Positions 1 through 9,189 of a DNA stretch of 64,000 bases are shown piece after piece. The stretch is from Massilia sp. IC2-477 (lineage in GTDB: Bacteria; Pseudomonadota; Gammaproteobacteria; Burkholderiales; Burkholderiaceae_D). Within the stretch, counting starts at the first letter, position 1, and the number at the start of each line of letters is the position of its first letter. The position numbers were made by a program, and so were the translations under genes. The notes under the pieces are model-generated. The model was not told where the DNA came from. It did not search any database and saw nothing but the letters and a program-made list of their open reading frames with translations. The stretch spans positions 372,001 through 436,000 of the forward strand of contig NZ_JAJFEQ010000001.1 of the NCBI RefSeq assembly GCF_020707265.1, given 5' to 3'.

Positions 1-254
1 GTGGTGGCCAGCACCAGGTCCACCGACAGGTAGTGGGCCGCCGTCTCGTTCGGGGCGCGGCGCAGCATCACGATCACCTTGTCGAGGGTGACGTACTTGG
101 TCGGCTTCTTTTCCGCCGCCGGTTTCGGCGCCTCGGCGGAGGCGCCCTTGGCGGCATGGGCCGGCGCCAGGTACCACATCGCACCGCCGGCGGCGCCGGC
201 GGCGAGCAGGGCGACGCCCAGGAAGGCGACCATCAGTTTGGCTTTGCTGTTCAT
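1..254 (-). CDS. fliL: FliL, flagellar basal body-associated protein (3' end cut by window edge)
   Basis: 84 codons from an ATG at 254 run off the window. The N-terminus MNSKAKLMVAFLGVALL is a short cytoplasmic start followed by one membrane segment (about residues 8-28). An Ala/Lys-rich linker and KYVTLDKVIVMLRR follow, typical of the start of the periplasmic FliL domain. FliL surrounds the stator at the basal body and supports motor torque. It is the last visible gene of the minus-strand operon, 20 bp downstream of fliK, in the position lafF (FliL) occupies after lafE (FliK) in lateral-flagella loci. The C-terminus is not visible. Confidence 0.85.
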   Translation of the reverse strand, partial: MNSKAKLMVAFLGVALLAAGAAGGAMWYLAPAHAAKGASAEAPKPAAEKKPTKYVTLDKVIVMLRRAPNETAAHYLSVDLVLAT

Positions 255-274
255 GTTCTTGCCTCAGTTCAGAC

Positions 275-1483
275 TCACGCGCGCCCGTTCAGGGAGAACG
301 CGGTGGTGGATTGGTTGGCTTCGGCCAGGGCCGCGCCCGGAGCGCGCTCGTCCTGGTCCTGGCCCTGCTGGCGCCCGCGGCCCTGGGCATCGGCGCCGAA
401 GCTGCTGCCTGCCTGCGCCGCCTGGGCGCGCGGGGCGGCCTGGCTGACGTTGACCGACACATCAAGGTACTGGCGCTGCGCCAGATCGCTGCGCAGGTTG
501 TCGCTGACGGTGTTCAGCTGGCGCAGCACTTCGCTGTGGGTCGCGGTGATGTTCACTTCCAGGCTGCCGGCGGCGTGGCGGATCGAGATCTCGACCCGGC
601 CCAGCATCGGCGGCTCGAGGCGGATCACGGCTTGTTCCGCATTCTTGCCGAGCTGGAGGTTCAGGCGCTCGCCCAGCGCATCCTGCAGGCTCTGGCGCCA
701 TGCGGTCGGCGGGCCGGACAGGGCCAAGGTGGATGCCTCGCGCGGCGCGGCGTTCGGGGCGGCGGGGGCCGTGACGCCGAAGCCGGCATGGCTCGCACCA
801 CCGCCGTTGTTGCCACCACCGTTGCCGGCGGCCTGGCCGTCGCCCGACTCGCGTGCCGGCGCCGCGGCGGCGACGACGGCGGGAGCAGCAGCGGCCGGCG
901 CCGGTTGCGGTGCGGCGCTCGGCTGGGCCACGGCTGCACCGGCGCGCGCGCCCAGCGCAGCCGCTTCGCTTACCTGCTGGGTGGCCTGGGGCAGGGCGGC
1001 GGCGGCCGGCAGCTCAACGGCGCCGGCGGCAGCGCCGCCGGTGGCCTTTGCTGCGACCGCGTCGAGCGCGCGTTCCTGGCGCTGCCCGGCGCCGAAGTGC
1101 ATGGCGGCAGGCATGGCGGCCGGCGCAGCGGTCGGCAGCGCCAGCATCATGGCCGGGGTCATCGGCATGCTCATGGCGGCCGTCAAAGGCTCGGCCGCGG
1201 CCGCGGCCTCGGCACCGTCTTCCTGCGCCTCGGCGTCGGCCGGCTCGACGACGGCTGGCGCAGCGGCCAGCACCTCGCCCGCCAGTTCCGGCTGCGCCAG
1301 CGGCGCGCCCGGGTCCACGGCATCCATCTGCATGAACTGCAGGAAGGCCAGGGGCGTCGCCTGGCCCGGCTGGGCCGCGGCAAGGGCCGGGTCGAGCAGG
1401 ACGGCGTCGGCGGGGGCCGCGCCATTGACGGTGGCGGCGTCGCCTTGGGCCGGCAGGGTTGGGCTATTCATCGTGATGTTCAT
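275..1483 (-). CDS. fliK: FliK, flagellar hook-length control protein
   Basis: 402 residues. The long Ala/Pro-rich low-complexity N-terminal two thirds is the usual molecular-ruler region. It is followed by a Flg_hook-type C-terminal domain (about residues 262-350) with the signature RLEPPMLGRVEISI. FliK measures hook length and, through FlhB, switches export from hook to filament subunits. The ATG at 1483 overlaps the stop of the preceding FliT-like gene (ATGA), so translation is probably coupled; MNSPT four codons later is an alternative start. Its composition makes long spurious open frames on the opposite strand. A second, different FliK-like gene lies at 17069. Confidence 0.9.
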   Translation of the reverse strand: MNITMNSPTLPAQGDAATVNGAAPADAVLLDPALAAAQPGQATPLAFLQFMQMDAVDPGAPLAQPELAGEVLAAAPAVVEPADAEAQEDGAEAAAAAEPLTAAMSMPMTPAMMLALPTAAPAAMPAAMHFGAGQRQERALDAVAAKATGGAAAGAVELPAAAALPQATQQVSEAAALGARAGAAVAQPSAAPQPAPAAAAPAVVAAAAPARESGDGQAAGNGGGNNGGGASHAGFGVTAPAAPNAAPREASTLALSGPPTAWRQSLQDALGERLNLQLGKNAEQAVIRLEPPMLGRVEISIRHAAGSLEVNITATHSEVLRQLNTVSDNLRSDLAQRQYLDVSVNVSQAAPRAQAAQAGSSFGADAQGRGRQQGQDQDERAPGAALAEANQSTTAFSLNGRA

Positions 1484-1797
1484 GGTTGGGTACTACCAGT
1501 GTCGTGTTCGTCCGCGAGGGCATAGGCCATCCAGCCTTCCTTGTTGGCGGTCATCTCGTCCATTTTCGCCTGCAGCTGGCCGCTTGCCGTCGCCACCGCA
1601 TCGGCCGCGCCCTCGTGGGCGGCGCGCAGGCGCGCCAGGGCGCCGCGCTCCTGCATGCTCCACGGGCCGCGGGCGCCGAGCGCCTGCAGCTGCGGGCCGA
1701 GCTCGCGCACGGCCGCGCCCAGCAGGGCCCAGTCGGCGGCGGCGCCGGCGTCGGTCAGCACCTTGGCCAGGCGATCGATGGCGCGGGTCCTATCCAT
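1480..1797 (-). CDS. fliT: FliT-like flagellar chaperone
   Basis: 105 residues, mostly predicted helical, with no signal peptide. Similarity to FliT cannot be proven by eye. Size, helix content and position directly after fliS (8-bp overlap) and before fliK (ATGA overlap) match FliT, the export chaperone for the cap protein FliD, called LafD in lateral systems. It contains several Trp and Met residues in amphipathic helices, as small type III chaperones often do. The name rests mainly on context. Confidence 0.6.
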   Translation of the reverse strand: MDRTRAIDRLAKVLTDAGAAADWALLGAAVRELGPQLQALGARGPWSMQERGALARLRAAHEGAADAVATASGQLQAKMDEMTANKEGWMAYALADEHDTGSTQP

Positions 1798-2179
1798 TCC
1801 GTTCCTGGACGCCTTTCCAGCCCTGGCGGATGGTGCTCAGGACGCGGATCACTTCATCCACCATGGTCGGGTCGAGCTTGATGCCGGCGCCTTGCAGGTG
1901 GTTGGCGCAGAAGTCATAGATGCGTGCCAGGTTGGCGACGGTCTCGCCGCCCTGCTCGAAGTCGAGGGAGCTAGACAGGCCGTTGATGATCTCGACACAC
2001 TTGTCGATGCTGGCCGCCTTGGCTTCGTAGCGCTTGGCGGCGATGTGGGCGCGTGCGCGCGCCAGCTCGTCGAGCAGGCCGTCGGTGAGCAGCAAAACCA
2101 GCTCCACCGGCGAGGCGCGCGAGGTCTGCGCATCGAGGTTGACGGCGTGGTAGCTGCCGTAGGCTTCCTGGTAGGACAT
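1790..2179 (-). CDS. fliS: FliS, flagellin export chaperone
   Basis: 129 residues starting MSYQEAYGSYHAV, a typical FliS N-terminus, followed by SPVELVLLLTDGLLDELARA, the conserved first helix pair. FliS binds the disordered C-terminus of flagellin in the cytoplasm, prevents premature polymerisation and delivers it to FlhA. It lies 26 bp downstream of fliD and overlaps the fliT-like gene. Length is normal for the family (about 120-135). Confidence 0.92.
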   Translation of the reverse strand: MSYQEAYGSYHAVNLDAQTSRASPVELVLLLTDGLLDELARARAHIAAKRYEAKAASIDKCVEIINGLSSSLDFEQGGETVANLARIYDFCANHLQGAGIKLDPTMVDEVIRVLSTIRQGWKGVQERNG

Positions 2180-2205
2180 GATGGGTTCCGTTCGTGGGGT
2201 GCGGT

Positions 2206-3600
2206 TCAGTCTTTGTTGTTGCCGAACAGGGCATCGAACATCGACAGGTTGTTGGTCATGGCGCCCTGCAGGCTGGCCAGGGCCGTGAACTGTTTCAGGT
2301 AGCGGTTGTAGGCCGCTTCGTGCTGCTTGTCGAGGAAGGCCTGGCGGTCGGCGACCCGGTCCTGTTCCTTGGCGGTGGCTTCCTTGCGCTTCTTGATCTG
2401 GCCGTCGGCGCTGTTGCTCCAGCCCTTGACGAACTTGTCGAGCGCGCCGGCGATGCCGGTCGCGGGCGAGGAGGTGGCGCTGCCGATGATGGTGTCGAGA
2501 CCGGTCGGCTTGAGCGCCAGCTGCTTCTGCAGGCGGTCGCTGCGCAGTTCCAGGCTGCCGTCCTTGGTGGCGATGATGCCGAAGGAGGCCAAGGTATCGC
2601 CGCTGGTGGTCGGGCGCAGCAGCGAGACCAGGCGGTCGTTCAGTGCGCGGATGCCGCCGTCGTGGGCGAACACGCCGCCGGCGGCGCCCTTGGACGGGTC
2701 GCCGGCGTCGGTCAGCTTGTTCAGGATGCCCTTGAGCTTGTTGTAGGCGTCCACGAAAGCCTGCACGTTGGCGGTGGTGGCACTCGCATCGGGGCCGACC
2801 GTGACCGTCAGCGGCGCGGCGCCCGTAGCGTGCGCCTTGGTGAAGGTCATCTTCACGCCGTCGATGTTGGTGAAGGTGTTGGTGGCCTGGATGATCGGGG
2901 TGCCGTTCTCGGAACCGATGCGGATCTCCGCGTCCTTGGCAGCCACCAGGGTGTGCACGCGGGCCGGATCGTTGTTGGCCTGCTTGATGCTGGCCGGGCC
3001 GCCCACCGCCGAGGTGTCGATGGTGATGGCGGTGTTGGCGCCGGTGTTCTTCGCGGTCAGCACCAGTTCGCTGGTAGTGCCGGTGGTGACGATCGACGCG
3101 GTGACCAGCGAGGTGTTGCCGGTGGCGCTGTTGATCGCCGCCGCCAGTTCGCGCGGCGACAGCTTGCCGTTGGCGTCGGTGTCGGCCGCGTTCAGGTTGA
3201 CGTTGAAGGCGAGGGCGCCGCCCATCTTGATGCCCAGGGTGCCGTTGCTGTTGGTCTCGGTCAGGCCGGTGTAGGACACCTGGCTGGCCGTGGCCAGCTG
3301 CTTGACGAAGAAGGAATAGCTGCCGGCCGCCGCGGTGGCGCTGGCGGTGGCGCTGCCGAAGCTGGTGTCGCCGTAGGTGGCGGCCTGGGCATACATGCTC
3401 TTGTTGAAGCCGGTCAGGCTCGCCAGGCTGGTCTGGAAGGCCGTCATCGCCGAATTCAGTTCGGTCAAGCCCTTCTCCGTCGCATTCGCCTCCTTGAGCT
3501 GGGCGTCGAGGATCTGCTGGCGCGCCAGGACGTACTTGTCCGCCAGCATATTCGCGGTGTTGACCGGATCGTAGGTAGGTGCGGTGATTGCCGTTGCCAT
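2206..3600 (-). CDS. fliD: FliD, flagellar filament cap (HAP2)
   Basis: 464 residues. The ATG at 3600 is chosen because AAGGAG lies just upstream; the open frame extends further but without a better site. The N-terminal coiled part contains YDPVNTANMLADKYV, and the C-terminal part ends in a helical region with NRYLKQFTALASLQGAM before a terminal Phe-rich tail, matching the FliD_N and FliD_C organisation. FliD forms the cap under which flagellin subunits fold. Position just before fliS-fliT-fliK-fliL matches lafB in lateral gene sets. Confidence 0.92.
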   Translation of the reverse strand: MATAITAPTYDPVNTANMLADKYVLARQQILDAQLKEANATEKGLTELNSAMTAFQTSLASLTGFNKSMYAQAATYGDTSFGSATASATAAAGSYSFFVKQLATASQVSYTGLTETNSNGTLGIKMGGALAFNVNLNAADTDANGKLSPRELAAAINSATGNTSLVTASIVTTGTTSELVLTAKNTGANTAITIDTSAVGGPASIKQANNDPARVHTLVAAKDAEIRIGSENGTPIIQATNTFTNIDGVKMTFTKAHATGAAPLTVTVGPDASATTANVQAFVDAYNKLKGILNKLTDAGDPSKGAAGGVFAHDGGIRALNDRLVSLLRPTTSGDTLASFGIIATKDGSLELRSDRLQKQLALKPTGLDTIIGSATSSPATGIAGALDKFVKGWSNSADGQIKKRKEATAKEQDRVADRQAFLDKQHEAAYNRYLKQFTALASLQGAMTNNLSMFDALFGNNKD

Positions 3601-3619
3601 GTGCTTCTCCTTGCTCTTG

Positions 3620-4069
3620 TTATGCCGCCGGGCGGCCTGCCATCCACGACTGCGTGGCGATGTCGTCTTCGCGCTTGCGCTGCGCGCGTTCCTGGTCGCG
3701 CGCATGCGCGACCTGCTGCTGCTCGAGCACCTTGCCAAGGAGCTCGCGTTTGGTCCAGGCGTCGGTCAGCTTGCGCTGGGCCACCGCCATATTGGCTTCG
3801 TGCAGGGCGAGGTCGGTACGATGCAGGTCCGCCATCGCCATCACGTTCTGCTTGTAGGCGCCGCAATTGAGCGCCAGCGCCGGCGGCAGACTGCCGGTGG
3901 CGCCGCTGCCGCTGGCCAGCGCATCCAGGCGCGCCAGGTTGTTCTGGTAGCGCGTGCGGGTCGCTTCCTGGCTGGCCAGGTCGGCCTGCAGGCGGTCGAC
4001 GTCGAGCGTGCGCAGTTCGACCAGGGTGCCGAGGCTGGCGATGGTGCTTTCGCGTTTCATGCCGCTCAT
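3620..4069 (-). CDS. fliJ: FliJ, flagellar export ATPase stalk/chaperone
   Basis: 149 residues, almost entirely charged heptad-like helix (for example ELRTLDVDRLQADLASQEATR and KRELLGKVLEQQQ), the antiparallel coiled coil expected of FliJ. FliJ sits in the centre of the FliI hexamer and links it to FlhA. The ATG at 4069 overlaps the fliI stop by 4 bp; MKRES at 4060 is an alternative start. Sequence is poorly conserved in this family, so position after fliI carries much of the call. Confidence 0.82.
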   Translation of the reverse strand: MSGMKRESTIASLGTLVELRTLDVDRLQADLASQEATRTRYQNNLARLDALASGSGATGSLPPALALNCGAYKQNVMAMADLHRTDLALHEANMAVAQRKLTDAWTKRELLGKVLEQQQVAHARDQERAQRKREDDIATQSWMAGRPAA

Positions 4070-5382
4070 GCCATCATCGCCTTCAGTTGTTCGACGCAGC
4101 CGGCCATCGGCGCTTCTTCACGCGTGCCCTGGCACAGGAAGGCTTCGATGTGCGGATGCAGGCGCACCGCCTTGTCGGTTTCCGGATCCGCCCCAGGCAC
4201 GTAGGCGCCGAGCGGGATCAGGTCACGCACGCGGGCGTGTTTCGCCAGCGCCGCCTTCAGCTTGCGCGCGGCCAGGGCATGCTCCTGCGGCACCACCTGC
4301 GCCATGCAGCGCGAGATCGACTGGGCGACGTCGATCGCCGGATAGTGGCCGCGTTCGGCCAGTTCACGCGTGAGCACGATGTGGCCGTCCAGGATCGCGC
4401 GCGCCGAATCGACCACCGGATCCTGCTGGTCGTCGCCTTCGGCCAGCACGGTGTAGATCGCGCTCATGCTCCCCTTTGCGTTCTCGCCGTTGCCGGCCGA
4501 TTCCACCAGCTGCGGCAGGTTCGAGAACACCGACGGCGGGTAGCCGCGGGTGGCCGGCGGCTCGCCCAGCGACAGCGCCACTTCGCGCAGCGCCATCGCA
4601 TAGCGGGTCAGCGAATCGCACAGCAGCAGCACATTCTGGCCGCGGTCGCGGAAGTGGGCCGCGATCGAGTGGCACAGTTCGGTGGCCATGACGCGCATCA
4701 GCGGCGATTCGTCGGCCGGCGCCACCACCAGCACCGCGCGTTTCAGGCCCTCGGGGCCGAGCGACTTCTCGACGAATTCGCGCACCTCGCGGTTACGCTC
4801 GCCGATCAGGCCGACCACGATCACGTCGGCCACGGTCTGGCGCGTGATCAGGCCGAGCAGCACCGACTTGCCGACGCCGGAACCGGCCATCAGGCCGACG
4901 CGCTGGCCCTTGCCGATGGTGAGCATCGAATTGATGGCGCGCACGCCGACGTCCAGCGGCTCTTCCACCGGCGCCTTGCGCAAGGGGTTGACCTTGGGCG
5001 GCGTGGTCGACAGCGGCTGGTCGCCGCCGAGTTTGCCGAGGCCATCGATCGCCTCGCCCATGCCGTTGACCATGCGGCCCATCCAGGACGGGCCGATCAT
5101 GAGTTCCGATTTTTCCTGCACCGGCAGCACGCGGGCGCCGGTGGCCAGGCCCGAAGCCTTCTTGAAAGGCATCAGGTAGCTGATCTTTTCCTTGAAGCCG
5201 ACCACCTGCGCGTCCATCCAGCCGCCGTCGACGGTCTCGATGCGGCAGCGCTGGCCGGTGTGCAGCGGGCAGCCCACCGATTCCAGCAGCAAGCCCTGGG
5301 CGCCCACCAGGCGACCGGTCGGGGTAGCGACCGGCACCGCCCCGAGTTCGACCGCGCGCAGCTTGGCGGCGATGGCCGTCAT
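4066..5382 (-). CDS. fliI: FliI, flagellum-specific export ATPase
   Basis: 438 residues, normal for FliI. The Walker A motif AGSGVGKS is at about residues 166-173, the Walker B region at VLLLCDSLTRYAMA, and the T3SS/F1-type ATPase signature PSVFSNLPQLVE is present. It energises substrate unfolding and delivery to the FlhA/FlhB gate. The ATG at 5382 overlaps the fliH stop, and its stop overlaps the fliJ start, so fliH-I-J are probably translationally coupled. Confidence 0.95.
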   Translation of the reverse strand: MTAIAAKLRAVELGAVPVATPTGRLVGAQGLLLESVGCPLHTGQRCRIETVDGGWMDAQVVGFKEKISYLMPFKKASGLATGARVLPVQEKSELMIGPSWMGRMVNGMGEAIDGLGKLGGDQPLSTTPPKVNPLRKAPVEEPLDVGVRAINSMLTIGKGQRVGLMAGSGVGKSVLLGLITRQTVADVIVVGLIGERNREVREFVEKSLGPEGLKRAVLVVAPADESPLMRVMATELCHSIAAHFRDRGQNVLLLCDSLTRYAMALREVALSLGEPPATRGYPPSVFSNLPQLVESAGNGENAKGSMSAIYTVLAEGDDQQDPVVDSARAILDGHIVLTRELAERGHYPAIDVAQSISRCMAQVVPQEHALAARKLKAALAKHARVRDLIPLGAYVPGADPETDKAVRLHPHIEAFLCQGTREEAPMAGCVEQLKAMMA

Positions 5383-6062
5383 TCGCCATCCTCCTCGTCC
5401 AGCAGCTGTTCGCGCACCTGGTCCATGACTGCCGTCAGGCGGCCCTGGCAGCCGGCGTCGACTTCATTGTCGCCCGAGCGCACGCGGCATTCGCCTGGTT
5501 CGAGCGCCGGGTCGGGCAGCAGGGTCCATTTCTTGGCGCGCTTCGGATCCAGTTCGAGCACGCGGCGCAGTTCTTCCGGATTCAGGAACACTTCGACGGT
5601 GTCGCGCGACGGCGGCATCACGCTGAGCGCTTCTTCCACCAGGGCGAGCAGCTGGACCGGCTGCAGGGCCAGTTCGGCGCGGATCACCTGGCGCGCGATC
5701 TTGCCGACCAGTTCCACGACTTCCTTGCGCTGGGCTGCCCGCATGTCGGTCTTGAGCTTTTTCAGGCTTTTCAACATGGCGTCGATCGGCTTGGCCAGCT
5801 GTTCCAGCCCTTCCGCGGCCAGGGTGCGGCCTTCCTCGATGCCGCGCTGCAGGCCCTCGGCCTGGCCGACCGGGAAACCGTCGGCGCGGCCCTGGTCCAG
5901 GCCCGCCTCGTAGCCTTCGCGCTGGCCCTGGCGGTAGCCGTCGGACAGCGCCGCCTGCCATTCCTCGGCCGAGCCGACGCCATCGCCCGCAGTCGCCCCC
6001 TTGGGCAGGGCGCTGGTGAGCTGGTACAGGGGAGGGAAGTGATAGGGCCGGAATTGCTTCAT
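5379..6062 (-). CDS. fliH: FliH, regulator of the export ATPase
   Basis: 227 residues from the ATG at 6062, which overlaps the fliG stop (ATGA). A run of spaced glycines (GYRQGQREGYEAGLDQGRADG) at about residues 40-75 is the GxxxG-repeat helix characteristic of FliH. The C-terminal half (LVGKIARQVIRAELALQPVQL onward) is the FliI-binding, ATP-synthase delta-like domain. It dimerises, holds FliI in check and anchors it to the C-ring. Confidence 0.9.
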   Translation of the reverse strand: MKQFRPYHFPPLYQLTSALPKGATAGDGVGSAEEWQAALSDGYRQGQREGYEAGLDQGRADGFPVGQAEGLQRGIEEGRTLAAEGLEQLAKPIDAMLKSLKKLKTDMRAAQRKEVVELVGKIARQVIRAELALQPVQLLALVEEALSVMPPSRDTVEVFLNPEELRRVLELDPKRAKKWTLLPDPALEPGECRVRSGDNEVDAGCQGRLTAVMDQVREQLLDEEDGE

Positions 6063-7081
6063 TCGGCAGTCGCCTCGGCAAACAGCTGGATGTCGATTTC
6101 GCCGGAGTCGGCCAGGTCCTTGACGGTGGCCATGATCTCGCGGCGGGTCTGTTCGATACGCGACATCGGCACCGGGCCGGAACGGCGCATCAGGTCTTCG
6201 AAGCTTTGCGCCTGGCGCTTCGGCATCGCACTGAGGATCGCGTCGCGCAGGGCCGGCTCGGCGCCCTTGAGCGCGATCGCCCACTGCTCCAGCGGCACTT
6301 CGTCGAGCAGGCGGGTGATGACCTGTTCGGTCTGGCGCGACAGGATGAAGAAGTCGTACATCGACATCTCGATCTGGGTCACGACTTCCGGATCGTGGGC
6401 GCGCAGCAGCTCCACCATGCCGGCGCGGTTGTCCTGCAGGCGGTTGAGGATCTCTGCGACCTGGCGCACGCCTTCCACGCTGGCGCTCTGGGTATCCAGG
6501 GCCGACAGGCAGCGGTTGACCAGTTCTTCCAGTTCGTGCAGCACGTCGCGCTCGATTTCGTCGAGGTGGGCCATGTTCAGCAGCACCAGCTCGCGGCCGT
6601 CGGCCGGGAGCGACTCCAGGATCTGCGAGGCCAGCGCCGGCGGCAGGAAGGCCAGGAACACGGCCTGCATCTGCACGTGCTCGCTCGAGATGAACTCGGC
6701 CAGCCACTTGGGCGAGGCGTACTGCAGGCGCGCCATCATCGGGCGGATCTCGTCGCCGTAGATGGTGTTCAGGACGCTGTTGGCGATGTCGCTCCCCAAA
6801 GCCAGGTCGAGCGAGCGCTTCAGGTAGCTGCGCGAGGCGCCGTGCAGGCCACTCTGCTGGCGATAATCGTCGAAGAAGTTCTGGACCGCGGACTTCACGG
6901 CGTCGACCTTGATGCCGCTCATGCGCGACATGACCTGGGTCAGTTCCAGCAGTTCTTCGCGCTCGAGGCAGCGCAGCACCGCGGCGGCGCCTTCCTCGCC
7001 GATCGACAGCAGCACGATGGCGGCCTGCTCGACCGGGGTCAGGACGGCTTCGCCGTCGTCAAGGTTATTCAGTTCGGCCAT
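6059..7081 (-). CDS. fliG: FliG, flagellar motor switch/rotor protein
   Basis: 340 residues from the ATG at 7081; a 12-codon longer version from 7117 is possible, and both starts lie inside the fliF 3' end. The N-terminal TPVEQAAIVLLSIGEEGAAAVL is the FliF-binding domain. The middle-domain EHPQ motif reads EHVQ (SSEHVQMQAVFLAFLP). The C-terminal part with charged torque helices (LMRRSGPVPMSRIEQTRR) matches FliG_C. FliG couples stator ions to rotation and, with FliM/FliN, sets direction. It is more divergent than usual for a betaproteobacterial polar FliG, in line with a secondary flagellar system. Confidence 0.9.
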   Translation of the reverse strand: MAELNNLDDGEAVLTPVEQAAIVLLSIGEEGAAAVLRCLEREELLELTQVMSRMSGIKVDAVKSAVQNFFDDYRQQSGLHGASRSYLKRSLDLALGSDIANSVLNTIYGDEIRPMMARLQYASPKWLAEFISSEHVQMQAVFLAFLPPALASQILESLPADGRELVLLNMAHLDEIERDVLHELEELVNRCLSALDTQSASVEGVRQVAEILNRLQDNRAGMVELLRAHDPEVVTQIEMSMYDFFILSRQTEQVITRLLDEVPLEQWAIALKGAEPALRDAILSAMPKRQAQSFEDLMRRSGPVPMSRIEQTRREIMATVKDLADSGEIDIQLFAEATAE

Positions 7082-8804
7082 GTTTTTTCTGTACCCATTG
7101 TTTGACGACTTCGGCAACGCGCTCAGGCTCTTTGCCGGCGAGGACTTTCAGGTGGTCGACCATCACGTCGACGGCCGAGCCGGCCGGCGGGAGGTCGTAG
7201 TTTTCGAGCAGCGGCACCACCGGCATCTTGCCTTCGGTGGTCTCGGCGGCGCCGGCGGCGCCTGGTGCGGCCAGCGCGGCCGGGCTGCCTGCCGGCAGGG
7301 CAGCGATGCTGCCGTCGGCGCTAGCGGCGGCGCCACCCGGTGCGCCCGGCAGTGCCGGTGCAGCGGGGACGAGGGGGGGCTGCGGCGCCAGCCGCGTGGT
7401 CACCGCGCGCAGCAGCGGGCGGGCCAGCAGCAGGTAGCCGAGCAGGGCCGCGAGAGCATACATACCGTAGCTCGTCATGTCGACCACGTTGTCGCGTTCC
7501 TGCCACCATTCCTGGGCCGGAGCGGCTGCCGGGAAAGTCAGGCTGGAGACGGTCAGGACGTCGCCGCGGCTGGCGTCGATGCCCAGGCCGCCCTTCAGGA
7601 TCTTTTCGATGTTGGCCAGTTCGGCCGGGGTGTAGCCGACCTTCGGGTTGGCGGCGCTGGCATTGTTCAGCACCACCGCCACCGACAGCTTCTTCAGGCG
7701 GCCGCGCGAACGCTTGATCTGGGTGATCGCACGGTCATAGGCGTACTGGCGGGTGGTGGCGTTCTTGCGCGCGCTGCCGTCGTCCGGCTTGGCGGCCGCA
7801 TCCGGGTTCTGCGCATCGGCCTGGGCTGCGGCCGGGTCGACCTGCGGCGGACGGTTCGACAGGGTGCCCGGCACGCCCAGGGCCATGCGGCTGCGCTCCA
7901 TCTCTTCGCGCATCGCTTCGCTGGTGACCTTCGGGGCTTCGCCGTATTTTTCCTGGGTCTCTTCGACCTTGTCGTTGTCGACTTCGGCGGTCACGGACAG
8001 CTTGAAGTTGTTCGCGCCCAGCACCGGGGCCAGCAGTTCGTTGACGTTGGTGCGCACTTCGTCGGTATAGCGCTTGGAGGCGCCGTCGCCCTGGACCTGG
8101 CCATCGAAGCCGTCGGACAGGTCGACGCGCGAGGACAGGTAGTTGCCGGCCTGGTCGACCAGCGACACCCGGGAAGGGTTCAGGTTGGCGACGCTGCTCG
8201 ACACCATGTTCACGATGGCGGCGATCTGTTCGTTCGACAGCGAGCGGCCCGGTTTCACTGCGACCACCACCGAAGCCGAGGACTGGTCGGTGGCGCCGGC
8301 GACGAAGGAGCTGGTCTTGGCGATCGCCAGGTGCACGCGTGCCGACGCGATCGCGTCCATGGTCAGGATGCTTTGCGCCAGTTCACCTTCCAGGCCGCGG
8401 CGGAAGCGCACGTCCTGCACGAAGGAAGACACGCCAAGCGGGTCGCTCTTGTCCATCAGTTCGAGGCCGGCCGGCAGCTGGGCGGTCACGCCCTTGGCGG
8501 CCAGCAGCATGCGCACCTTGCCCAGCTCGCCGGCCGGCACCATCACCTGGCCGCTTTCCGGATGGACGCGGTAGGGGATCTGCTCGGCTTCGAGCACGCC
8601 CATCATGTCGCTCGCGGCGACCTTTTCGCGGGCGCCGAATACCGGCTTGTAGTTCGACTGGTCCTGCCACAGGAACATCATGACGGCGGCGGTGATGGCC
8701 ACAGCCAGTCCGAGCAGCAGGGACAGGTTGTTGCGCAGCGCGGGCGGCAGGGCGGGCAGGGCCGGCTTCTTGCCGCCCATGGCGGCTTTAAGGGAGGAAA
8801 TCAC
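7065..8804 (-). CDS. fliF: FliF, flagellar MS-ring protein
   Basis: 579 residues. One membrane helix follows residue 25 (LSLLLGLAVAITAAVMMFLW). A YscJ/FliF periplasmic domain contains GDPxGV-like KSDPLGVSSFVQ and later RVDLSDGF. A second membrane helix is near residue 440 (MYALAALLGYLLLARPLL). The cytoplasmic tail, which binds FliG, ends in HGRTE. FliF is the first ring assembled in the inner membrane. It follows fliE by 37 bp and overlaps the likely fliG start. Confidence 0.95.
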   Translation of the reverse strand: MISSLKAAMGGKKPALPALPPALRNNLSLLLGLAVAITAAVMMFLWQDQSNYKPVFGAREKVAASDMMGVLEAEQIPYRVHPESGQVMVPAGELGKVRMLLAAKGVTAQLPAGLELMDKSDPLGVSSFVQDVRFRRGLEGELAQSILTMDAIASARVHLAIAKTSSFVAGATDQSSASVVVAVKPGRSLSNEQIAAIVNMVSSSVANLNPSRVSLVDQAGNYLSSRVDLSDGFDGQVQGDGASKRYTDEVRTNVNELLAPVLGANNFKLSVTAEVDNDKVEETQEKYGEAPKVTSEAMREEMERSRMALGVPGTLSNRPPQVDPAAAQADAQNPDAAAKPDDGSARKNATTRQYAYDRAITQIKRSRGRLKKLSVAVVLNNASAANPKVGYTPAELANIEKILKGGLGIDASRGDVLTVSSLTFPAAAPAQEWWQERDNVVDMTSYGMYALAALLGYLLLARPLLRAVTTRLAPQPPLVPAAPALPGAPGGAAASADGSIAALPAGSPAALAAPGAAGAAETTEGKMPVVPLLENYDLPPAGSAVDVMVDHLKVLAGKEPERVAEVVKQWVQKKHGRTE

Positions 8805-8841
8805 GGATTATTCTCTTCGCTTCTCTGCAATATGGGAGAGG

Positions 8842-9189
8842 TCAGACCGGCAGCTTGATCAGCTCGTCCACGGCGCCCATCACTTTGTTACGTACCTGCA
8901 TCAGCATCGAGAAGGACAGGCTGGCCTGCTGGCTGGCCAGCATGGCGCCCACCAGGTCGTCGCTCTTGCCGGCATCCACGGCCGCCATGCGTTCGCCGGC
9001 GGCGCGGTCTTCCTGGTCGACGCTGGCAATGGCGTCCTTCATGGTCTGGGTAAAGGAAAACGCGCCCTGCGGATTGTTAAATGCGCTGCCGGCCGTCAGG
9101 TTGGCGGCCGGGGCAATCGCGAGGCGGTTGGCTTCGTTTGTCAGTGCTGCAAGGTCAGCTTTGATCAGACCGGCAAGTTCGGTTCCCAT
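8842..9189 (-). CDS. fliE: FliE, MS-ring/rod junction protein
   Basis: 115 residues. The C-terminal half carries the conserved FliE pattern SQQASLSFSMLMQVRNKVMGAVDELIKLPV, with a rod-type helix ending in the family's typical 'Y/D-E-I/L' tail. FliE connects FliF to the proximal rod and is the first export substrate. It is the first gene of the long minus-strand operon, so its promoter should lie in 9190-9518. Confidence 0.9.
   Translation of the reverse strand: MGTELAGLIKADLAALTNEANRLAIAPAANLTAGSAFNNPQGAFSFTQTMKDAIASVDQEDRAAGERMAAVDAGKSDDLVGAMLASQQASLSFSMLMQVRNKVMGAVDELIKLPV

Noticed and set aside
33..1919. Long plus-strand open frame opposite fliK
   Set aside because: Low-complexity Ala/Arg-rich shadow of the GC-rich fliK/fliT/fliS region; no domain, no ribosome site, and the minus-strand genes are clear.
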